From NCBI GenBank assembly GCA_012295225.1, contig WMKK01000014.1:62001-126000 (forward strand): a DNA stretch of 64,000 nt. Direction: 5' to 3'. Positions 29,043 to 36,794 of this stretch are shown here, one piece after another. Both the position numbers and the translations under genes were made by a program. The notes beneath the pieces are model-generated. The model was not told the origin of the DNA, did not search any database, and saw only the letters and a program-made list of their open reading frames with translations. This DNA comes from Ostreococcus mediterraneus (Eukaryota; Chlorophyta; Mamiellophyceae; Mamiellales; Bathycoccaceae). How positions within the stretch are numbered: position 1 is the first letter of the stretch; each line of letters begins with the position of its first letter.

Positions 29043-30092
29043 TCACCATATCACGCTCGTGAAGAAGTGCACGCCCTCACACGCGCCAATGGCACCCACC
29101 AACGCGTTCGTATGATCCACGTCGTCGTCTCTCGCGATTTTGTCCATAGCCACCTCGAGCACGCGCGCCGCCTGTTCGGATGAAAGCGTCGAATCCGGCG
29201 TCACCTGAAAGAATGTCTGGAGTAACACCTCTGCGTGCGCGCGCCACGCCGCATCCATCGCCGCATTCACGGCGACCACGAAATGCGGCGAACGAACGAC
29301 GAGTCGAATTTCATTGACAAGTTCCCTCATCGCGGCGTTCAATCCATCCACGCGCTCGGGCAACAACAATGTCTCCCACGACGGAAACGCGCGATTCTTC
29401 AACTCTCTCCTCCCGTCGCGTTCAAACGGCAATTTCGCATTTTTAGCGTCAACGAAAACGTCTGACGGCATTGACATCGCCGTACGCACGGTCTCTCGCG
29501 CCTCTCGCATGAAACGTTCGGCATCCGCGCTCGACCACGACCGTAGAGTCGCAAAGCCGTCAGACTTTACAATCTTCTCCGCGACAGCTTTCGCGATTCT
29601 CACCAACTCTCTCGCCCCATCTCGCGTGAAGCGTTCCAACACCACACCAAGCGCTCGCGCTTTGTCACTCTCGGTCAAAGTCGCCGCCTCGTGCGCGCCC
29701 CGAGCGGCGTCGACGTACATTCTTCGAGCTATTAAGTGCAGAGTCACGCGAGCGAGCGCGTCGATAGCCGACGCGCTCATCAACCCCGCCACCGCGTGCG
29801 CCAATCGTCGCGTGACGTCATCCGCGCCGCTGATCGCCGACTGTTGACGCGTCGTACGCAACGCGCGATGCATGAGCGCCGGAACGGTGATCGTCGTCGC
29901 GATGGCGTTCACGCGCGCGATTTCATGCAACACCATGGCATCGTCCTCGTCACCAACATCACGCACACCGTCATCGTTCGCGGCGATTTTGCGCGCGTAA
30001 ACCGCGCGCCTGGCAACGAACGCGACGGCGACTATCGCACACGCGCGAAGCGCGCGCGTTCGCGCGCCCGTGTGCGCCGTACGCGTCGCCAT
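29043..30092 (-). CDS. PEX3: PEX3-like peroxisomal membrane biogenesis protein
   Basis: The 349-residue protein starts with a basic stretch and an N-terminal hydrophobic anchor (about 14-32), then an alpha-helical body. It fits PEX3, which anchors PEX19 at the peroxisome membrane to insert membrane proteins. Matching features are the block VTLHLIARRMYVDAARG (like the LGRHLYIDTAR region of PEX3), its central position, and the late LVNEIRLVVRSPHFVVAVNAAMD segment. Overall similarity to well-known PEX3 proteins is low, so this stays probable. The start codon is 39 bp from the divergent gene at 30132. Confidence 0.6.
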   Translation of the reverse strand: MATRTAHTGARTRALRACAIVAVAFVARRAVYARKIAANDDGVRDVGDEDDAMVLHEIARVNAIATTITVPALMHRALRTTRQQSAISGADDVTRRLAHAVAGLMSASAIDALARVTLHLIARRMYVDAARGAHEAATLTESDKARALGVVLERFTRDGARELVRIAKAVAEKIVKSDGFATLRSWSSADAERFMREARETVRTAMSMPSDVFVDAKNAKLPFERDGRRELKNRAFPSWETLLLPERVDGLNAAMRELVNEIRLVVRSPHFVVAVNAAMDAAWRAHAEVLLQTFFQVTPDSTLSSEQAARVLEVAMDKIARDDDVDHTNALVGAIGACEGVHFFTSVIW

Positions 30093-30131
30093 GCAATGAC
30101 GTGCATGCGCATGTAACCACCCGTGTGACGC

Positions 30132-30608
30132 ATGGCTACGCCATTCGACGCCGCACCGCGCGCCGCCGCAATGTCCGCGACCGACCTACCGCCGATACGA
30201 ACGACGTTGGATGATGATCGCGATTTCCCCGGCACGCGATTCGTCAACGCGGTGACGTCGAAGATTGAAGATTTAGCGCGACAATGCTCGCCCTGTGCCG
30301 CGTGTGCCGACGGCACGGCGCGACGGAAAGCCGCCGCGGACGGGCGCGAGAGCGTCGAGCTCGACGCGCCGCATGAAAATGATGGATCGAGTCCGCGCGA
30401 TGGCGGCGGATCGGCGCCGTGGACGGATACGTACGCAGAGTTTAGGGAATCAACCGTCAAGGCGCGAGGCGAAGACGTCGTCGCGAGTCAGTTGGATGAG
30501 ATTAACGAGCGGTTAGCGGCGGATTTAAGCGCGATCGAGGATGGGACGTGTGATGAAAAATATGCCTCGCCCGTGGTCGTGCGTGAAGTGGCGGGGACTG
30601 GGAATTGA
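30132..30608 (+). CDS. Small acidic protein of unknown function
   Basis: I do not recognise this 158-residue protein. It has no signal peptide or membrane segment. The first 50 residues contain a plausible helical segment (FVNAVTSKIEDLARQCSPC) with a CSPCAAC cysteine cluster at about 55-61. The middle is rich in Asp, Gly and Ser, probably disordered. The last third (YAEFRESTVKARGEDVVASQLDEINERLAAD) should be helical. It is divergent from the PEX3-like gene by 39 bp and followed by MRE11 on the same strand. The ATG is in good context. Codon usage resembles neighbouring genes, which supports a real gene. Confidence 0.55.
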   Translation: MATPFDAAPRAAAMSATDLPPIRTTLDDDRDFPGTRFVNAVTSKIEDLARQCSPCAACADGTARRKAAADGRESVELDAPHENDGSSPRDGGGSAPWTDTYAEFRESTVKARGEDVVASQLDEINERLAADLSAIEDGTCDEKYASPVVVREVAGTGN

Positions 30609-30621
30609 GGGGTGAATTCGT

Positions 30622-30665
30622 CGAGAGAGAGCGCGAGAGGCGGTTGGAGCTTTGTCTCTCTCTCG
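30622..30665. repeat. Inverted repeat CGAGAGAGAG / CTCTCTCTCG after the acidic-protein gene
   Basis: Ten-base arms at 30622-30631 and 30656-30665 are exact reverse complements with a 24-nt spacer. The repeat begins 13 nt after the stop codon at 30608 and lies before MRE11. It may form a 3'-UTR hairpin. The right arm continues into an alternating CG run. Confidence 0.45.
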
Positions 30666-30853
30666 CGCGCGCGCCCGTGCCGTTGAACTCTACAGATCCG
30701 TTCCCGGCGTAGAGCGTTGCTTTATATATATTTTAATGATGATTGTGAATACTGTATGTGTACACCACGACGATCGCGGCTGCGGCGCGCTCGAGCAGAA
30801 CAAAGGCATCCTGGCGAGTCACCATCGCGTCACTCGTCGGCGCGCGGCTCACC

Positions 30854-33331
30854 ATGCCGTCGTCGACGACGACGACGGATTTCAGTAAACCTCCAGACGC
30901 AAACACCTTGCGCGTACTCATCGCCACCGATACCCACCTCGGCGCGCACGAATCGAACGCCATACGTAAAGACGATGCGTTTCTTGCGTTTGAAGAGATC
31001 TTTGAGACAGCCATCGCCGCGCGCGTGGATTGCGTCTTCCTCGCGGGCGACGTGTTCGATATCAACAAGCCCAGTCGAGAGACGTTAGTGCGTACGATGG
31101 AGATTCTTCGTAAGCACGCGTTCGGGGATAAGCCCGTTGCGGTGGAGGTGGTCAGCGATACAAAGGAGAACTTTCCGAGCCGAGGTGCGCGGTTTGAAAG
31201 GCGACTCGCGAAACCGTCTCGGCGCGCGTCTCTCTCTCGTGCGTGCGTGCGTGCGCATGGATGGTGACTAACGACAGGTGTTGTATTGCTTCAACGCGAT
31301 TGGTGTCGTCGCAAACGAACAGGTATTGTGAATTATGAAGATCCGAACGCAAACATCGCGTTGCCGATTTTCAGCATTCACGGCAACCACGACGACCCGG
31401 CGGGCGAAGCGAATTTAAGCGCCATGGATATTCTCGCCCAAGCTGGGCTTGTGAATTATTTCGGCAAGCATGGGTTAGGGGGCGGTGGCGCGGGACGGGT
31501 GGATTTAAAGCCCGTGCTCATGCGTAAGGGATTGACAAAGCTGGCGTTGTACGGGCTCGGGTACATTCGGGATAATCGTTTACATCAAATGTTTAGCGTG
31601 AAGGGATGCGTGCGGTGGCATCGACCGGCGGAGACGAGCGATTGTGCGTCTTCGTCGTGGTTTAACGTGATGCTGATTCATCAGAATCGCGCGGCTCATT
31701 CGAAGAATGCGATTTCGGATCGGTATTTGCCAGAATGGTTGGATTACGTCGTGTGGGGGCACGAGCACGAGTGTTTAATCGAACCCACGGAAGTGCCCGG
31801 TGGATTTCATATTTCCCAGCCAGGGTCGTCCGTGGTGACGTCATTAATCGAGGGTGAAGCCAAGGAGAAGAAGATATGCGTATTGGAGGTGAAGGCGGAT
31901 CCGGAGAACCCAAACGGGGCGCCGTATTGGCGCACGACGGCGATTCCGCTCAAGTCGACGCGGCCGTTTGAATTTGAGCAAATCGCGCTCTCGTCGATCG
32001 GTGAACTTGAAGCGACAGATCAAAAAGGTTTATCGACATATCTCGAGAACCGTGTAAACGCGATGATTTCGCGCGCGCATAAAAAGGCGCGCGAACGTCA
32101 CGCGCCAAAAGCGTTTGATGTTTTGGATCGATTAAACTTGCCGCTCATTCGCTTACGCGTCGATTACTCTGGAGGTTTCAGCACAATCAATCCGCAGCGA
32201 TTCGGCCAAAAGTTTGTCGGCAAAGTCGCCAATCCGAATGATATACTGTTGTTTCACAAGAGCTCAAAGAAGCGCGCCGGTAACGGGATGGATATCTACG
32301 AGGACATGGCACAAGAGGACGAACTCGCCATGGAGGAGGAGGCGCAGGCGGAAGGCTTACTCGAAGACCAACGACGCATCGATCGTCTCGTGCGCGAGCA
32401 CTTGAGTGCTTCTGAGGGATTGCAGCTTTTAACGTCGAATGATTTATCCGCTGCGTTGGATGATTTCGTCAATCGTGATGAGAAGACAGCCATTGCCAAG
32501 TTGTGCTTGACGCGATTGAAGGATGTGCAAACGTCTGTCAATGCCGAAGCTCAGAACGCCGATGACCCAACGCAGCTCATGACAAAAATTCAAGAAGCTG
32601 TGGAATTGCAAATGAAAAAACCGACGAAACACAAGCCCGTGCTTGAGGAGAACGCGAATGATGGCACTAGTGCGGCGGCGTCAAAGCGACGTGGACGCGC
32701 TTCGACGGCAGCGGCGGCAGCCGATGTTGAAAATGAAGCGGCCGCGGCGAATGATGCACCGACACAGCCACCGACGCAAAAGACGACGCAAAAGAAGCCC
32801 GCTGCGACGCGACGCGCGCCGGCGAAGAAGAAGACGCCGACGCCAGAACCTGAGGTGATCTCTGATGTTGACGACGAAGACGAAATCGAAGATTCTGACG
32901 CCGACGTCATTCCATTGAGCCAACCGGTGAAGACGGCGGCTCGTCCATCACGCGCCGCGGCGATTGCCAGCACGCGTGCGATGCGCAAGCAAACGCCTTC
33001 GTCACCAAGCGAAGTCCCTGATTCCGAAGACGAGTTCGATGCCGACGATGAGGTTATTGAGGCATCTGATTCCGAAGACGACGTCGGCATCGCTTCAGCG
33101 CGCGGACGTAAACGCGCAGCGCCGGCCGCGAAGAAGGCTCCAGCGAAGAAACCACGCGCTACAGCATCGCGCGCGAAAGCTCCAGCGCGACGCGCCACGG
33201 GCGACGATAGTGGTGATGACGTGGACGACGTCGCGCCTACTCGCGGACGATCGACGCGCGGGACACAGAACACGCAAGGCACGCAAAACACGACTCAAAA
33301 CAACACTTGGGGCCGCTCGCGTCGCGGATAA
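30854..33331 (+). CDS. MRE11: MRE11 double-strand break repair nuclease
   Basis: MRE11 is the nuclease of the MRN complex (with RAD50 and NBS1) that processes DNA ends. Exon 1 is 30854-31184 and exon 2 is 31323-33331, joined in phase 1 for 779 residues; the 138-nt intron has GTGCGC, ACTAAC at 31267-31272 and CAG. Phosphoesterase motifs are ATDTHLG (24-30), LAGDVFD (63-69), HGNHDD (130-135) and, in exon 2, GHEHEC. A second in-frame acceptor at 31277 would insert 15 codons that do not match the family. The C-terminal 200 residues alternate acidic runs with Lys/Ala/Arg-rich and RGR/RG motifs, as in other MRE11 proteins. Confidence 0.95.
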
Positions 33332-33457
33332 TCTAACGCGCGGCTCACTCAATCATTGATACGCACATCGCATAGAAGATACATCACTAGAAGCGCACTA
33401 TAGCCGCGATAGACATTCACAAAGATGAAATGAAACGTTTTGTGTACTGTACAATTG

Positions 33458-34195
33458 CTATTCTACCAACTTTTCCCCATCCGCGCATACGAGATTGAAT
33501 AAACGCAAATCTAAAAACGGCTGCGTCGACCATACTGTTGCGCAGCCGCTTAATTCTTCATCATTCATCTCACCGCGCCGCAAGTAATCTAAAATTTTCT
33601 CGCGCGTCTCGCATTCGCGTTCGAGCTGGTCAACCACCGACGTACAAATCCATAACCACTGCTCGACTAAGAGCGGCTCGCTCGATCCCCACGCGAACGC
33701 TGTGCGCATGATGGGAACGGGAACGTCATCAATCCAATGCGTATCCATGGCTGACGACGATGACGGCGACGTGGTCCCAGGGGCTCTGTCACCCGCGTCT
33801 CCAACGCTTCGCCCGCTCGCGGCTTTAATCAAATCTCCCAACGCCGCATTCGCGCGCGTCACCACCGATGCCATCCCACACACGCACGTTGCAACTTCTT
33901 CAATCGCGCTGGTGAGTTTCTCGGGCGCCGCCGCGCATTGACTAGGATGCGCCCATCCGTTGGCGATGAACGCCGTCAACCGAGCCGACGCCGACGCCCG
34001 AACCACCGCGGCGCTCGCCTCACCGAGCGCCCCGATCGCATCCTCGGCTGCGTCGTGCGTGCACAATGCATACCATCTCGGAATGCTCGCCAATGCGGTG
34101 TCACCACGAAAGTGATAACGACGAAACTCTCGAGCGAGCTCGCTGAGCTCGGCGACGCCGCTGACGTCCAATTCACCGGCTTCGTCTTCTGCCAT
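33458..34195 (-). CDS. Helical protein, possibly AIRIM/C1orf109-like (DUF4477)
   Basis: The 245-residue protein is predicted helical with an Ala-rich core (about 50-120) and a Ser/Thr-rich linker. A C-terminal block, LLVEQWLWICTSVVDQLERECETREKIL...WSTQPFLD, resembles the end of AIRIM (C1orf109), a ribosome-maturation factor that works with an AFG2-type ATPase. The likeness is weak and based on order and spacing (a WL...R...L...W pattern), so treat the name as a hint. Its ATG at 34195 lies inside the last 23 bp of the upstream TMEM242-like frame, in another reading frame. The only longer in-frame start lies further inside that gene. Confidence 0.55.
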   Translation of the reverse strand: MAEDEAGELDVSGVAELSELAREFRRYHFRGDTALASIPRWYALCTHDAAEDAIGALGEASAAVVRASASARLTAFIANGWAHPSQCAAAPEKLTSAIEEVATCVCGMASVVTRANAALGDLIKAASGRSVGDAGDRAPGTTSPSSSSAMDTHWIDDVPVPIMRTAFAWGSSEPLLVEQWLWICTSVVDQLERECETREKILDYLRRGEMNDEELSGCATVWSTQPFLDLRLFNLVCADGEKLVE

Positions 34196-34637
34196 CGCTT
34201 TCGCGCAGCGATAATCCCCCTGGTGTGGCGTCAAGCGCGCTTTGTGTGCCAGCGCGCAAGACTCGCCGAATATCGTCTATCGTACGCACGCCTACGAGGT
34301 GGAAGATACCGACGACGCTCGCGACGCCGACGACGCACGCCGCCGTAGACGCTCCCAACGCTTTCGAACCTAAAATCGCCGCACGCCAATGCGTTCCGGG
34401 CGGCAAATCGCGCTCAGCCTTTGTACGCGATCGCGTGTACGCAATTGCGCTCGCACTCACGACCGCGGTGGACGTAAACGTCGCGAGCGCGGCGGTAAAG
34501 ATGGATGCGTGCGAACGAGGCGCGGCGTCTCGCCAACTTTGAATGAATTTAAACCCGTCGATTTGCGGTTTAGGCGCTGAATGCGATGCGTCAGAAGGTG
34601 CGTTACGTGGATTTGCGTCGTGTGTGCGCGTTGGCAT
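34173..34637 (-). CDS. TMEM242-like mitochondrial membrane protein
   Basis: The 154-residue protein has two predicted membrane segments (about 43-65 and 100-120). Between them lies a basic loop (YTRSRTKAERDLPPGTHW), and after the second is LVGVRTIDDIRRVLRA. This matches TMEM242, an inner-membrane factor for ATP synthase c-ring assembly in animals: a two-helix hairpin, an A..LG-KAL segment before helix 2, and a GV...DFR-type end. I used the first true ATG at 34637; longer versions need a GTG start. The gene ends within the start of the next gene downstream (23-bp overlap) and begins 62 bp after the stop of the EcsC/J gene. Confidence 0.55.
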   Translation of the reverse strand: MPTRTHDANPRNAPSDASHSAPKPQIDGFKFIQSWRDAAPRSHASIFTAALATFTSTAVVSASAIAYTRSRTKAERDLPPGTHWRAAILGSKALGASTAACVVGVASVVGIFHLVGVRTIDDIRRVLRAGTQSALDATPGGLSLRESDGRRRSR

Positions 34638-34699
34638 CGACTGCGTGGTGGACACCGACGCGGCGCGTTTTGACGTTTGGAATGAATACTACGGTACAT

Positions 34700-36586
34700 T
34701 TACATGACAGCCTGCTTTTTCGCCGCCTTTTTCGCGCGCTGTGCCTCGTACGCGAGCCATTGGTCATTGATTTGACTCGATAAAGCGCCGAGTTTGGCAA
34801 AGACTTTCTCGCGGTCGTCGCTCGCGACGGTAAATTTACTAAATCTATCCGGATGATACATCAACATGAGCCGTCGGTACGCGGCTTTGACGTCTTCCGC
34901 CGTGGCGCGCTTGCCTCCCGCGGCGCCGAGGAGAATCCGACTCGTCGTGGGTGGAAAAGGAATGTCTTTATAGCGCATCTCGCGCGCGTTGGTGTCGGCG
35001 AAATCTTCAATGAACACTTTCCACGCGGCGTGGTGCTCGAGCCATAAAATTTCTTTTTGTCTTTGCGAAGACGTCGACGTCGACGCGTCTTTCACACCAT
35101 GCCCGACATCGGCATCGTCGCGCCGCTTCGTTGACGACGACGTACCAAACGTGTCGGACTTTTTTGTCGCATCTCCGTCGTAGTCCATGGCGTCGTCTTC
35201 TAAAATCGCGCGCATCGCCTCAAGCTCGCGCTCTCTTTCCCATCGCTCCCACGAGTCATCCTCCACGCCGCGGCTTTGGTATCCCCCTTCACTTGCATCA
35301 TACGCCGCGTTGCTTTGCGTAGTATTCCCAACGCGTGCGTTGAAACTCACCTTCATCTTGTCGAACGCGTCATTCAACGCGTCGCCGACGTCCTTGGCGC
35401 GCGCCAAGGCTTCATTCTTTGACCGCTCGAGCCGCTCTTTAATGTCAAACACTCCAGAGCAGCTCGCGGAGCTCGGCCGCGGCGGGAAAAACGCATCCAT
35501 CGCGCGCCGTCCGGCGTTATTCGTCATCAATCCATCGACGGTGCCTCCGATTAAGCCTCCAATTAAGGGAATCGCGCGAGACGCCGCCATGGTGGCTGAA
35601 CGGGACGCGCCACGTTCGGCGAAAGCCGTAGCTGCCAGTCGCGTGAGTCGCCACGAAGAGCCTTGAAGCGCCGCACCCTGCGCGCGGCTCGCAGCATACT
35701 GCACATACTCATGATGCACGCCTCGAGTCACGCCCACGGCAGCGGCGTGCGTCGCCGCCGCAGCGACTGCATCCTCGATGTCTGGCTCGTCAGCGCCGCC
35801 ATCGACGACGTCTTCGACGTCCACCTCATCGACGACGCCTCCGATGGCTGCCGTAATCGCTCGCGCCGCCACAGATGGCTCCAAAGGATCTTTGCCCGCT
35901 AAAATTGCCAACGCAAACGACAACCGCAACGCGACGAACGCATTTGCTATCAATTGCGCCGGAATTGTGATGGGCAGCGTCAACATGCCGCCCAGCCCGG
36001 CGACGAAACCAGACCCAAAATTCGCCGCGCTTTGCCACGCCACCAACGCATCTGCGCATCGAAACATCGCAACATCCGTCAGCAATGCATCGGGATCGGC
36101 GTCCGCCGGGCGATAGGCTGCCGCCAACGCTCGCGCGCTGAGCACGCGCGCCCCGCTGCGTGGCTCGTCCCGGCCAGACAACGCTAACCGAAGCAACATA
36201 AAGAGCGCGCGCGTCGGTGCAGATTCGTCCTCGGCCAATGCGCGCCAAAATGCAATGGATTCCACCGCACGTCTCGCATCGAGTCGCGCGCGCGCGGCGT
36301 CGCCGGCGGTTGAATGCGCGCCAACGGTTGTCCGCGCGCGCTCGGCTCGGAACCTCGCGGCGCGCAACTTCTTCTCAAAGGCGACGCGTTCGCCGGGAAG
36401 CGAGCTTAGCGCGCGTTCGTCGGCGAGAATACGCGTGAGTGTGTCTGAAATCGCATCTAAAGGCGACGGCGTCGATGACGTCGACGGAGAATGTGCACAT
36501 AAAGATGACTGCGATGGTGATGATGATGATGATGATGCTGACGATGACGTATCATCGCCCACGTCGCGCCCCGCGCGCGCCACCAT
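34700..36586 (-). CDS. EcsC-domain plus J-like (NFKBIL1-type) fusion protein
   Basis: The 628-residue protein has a Ser-rich N-terminus and a charged helical region (about 45-170). An EcsC-family domain (about 185-370) shows GSGFVAGLGGMLTLPITIPAQLIANAFVALRL in its hydrophobic core and a second hydrophobic AIPLIGGLIGGTVDGLM segment. A Ser/Asp-rich linker follows. The C-terminal 100 residues read IPFPPTTSRILLG...VKAAYRRLMLMYHPDRFSKF, a J-like domain with HPD near residue 578, closest to NFKBIL1. No single known protein has this combination that I recall. The first true ATG is 36586; the frame stays open upstream to 36707 without an ATG, so a 5' exon cannot be excluded. Confidence 0.8.
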   Translation of the reverse strand: MVARAGRDVGDDTSSSASSSSSSPSQSSLCAHSPSTSSTPSPLDAISDTLTRILADERALSSLPGERVAFEKKLRAARFRAERARTTVGAHSTAGDAARARLDARRAVESIAFWRALAEDESAPTRALFMLLRLALSGRDEPRSGARVLSARALAAAYRPADADPDALLTDVAMFRCADALVAWQSAANFGSGFVAGLGGMLTLPITIPAQLIANAFVALRLSFALAILAGKDPLEPSVAARAITAAIGGVVDEVDVEDVVDGGADEPDIEDAVAAAATHAAAVGVTRGVHHEYVQYAASRAQGAALQGSSWRLTRLAATAFAERGASRSATMAASRAIPLIGGLIGGTVDGLMTNNAGRRAMDAFFPPRPSSASCSGVFDIKERLERSKNEALARAKDVGDALNDAFDKMKVSFNARVGNTTQSNAAYDASEGGYQSRGVEDDSWERWERERELEAMRAILEDDAMDYDGDATKKSDTFGTSSSTKRRDDADVGHGVKDASTSTSSQRQKEILWLEHHAAWKVFIEDFADTNAREMRYKDIPFPPTTSRILLGAAGGKRATAEDVKAAYRRLMLMYHPDRFSKFTVASDDREKVFAKLGALSSQINDQWLAYEAQRAKKAAKKQAVM

Positions 36587-36794
36587 GGCGTTCAAACACT
36601 CACGCGCCGCGTCTTCTACGCGTTCGAGCCCGTCGGGGGCGTTCGCATGGCGCGCTTGCGCGTCAAACTGTGTCGAGAAAAAAACAGTTGAAAGCGCATG
36701 AAATCAATCATCCGCACACGTCGACGCGCGACGCATCGGTATGCGGCCGCGCGACGCGCCGCGACGCGACACGAGACGCGCGTCGCGCGGTGTC

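Noticed and set aside
31278-31322. Earlier in-frame 3' splice site for MRE11 at 31277
   Set aside because: It would add 15 residues absent from the family and lies only a few bases after the ACTAAC branch site; the acceptor at 31322 fits both spacing and alignment.
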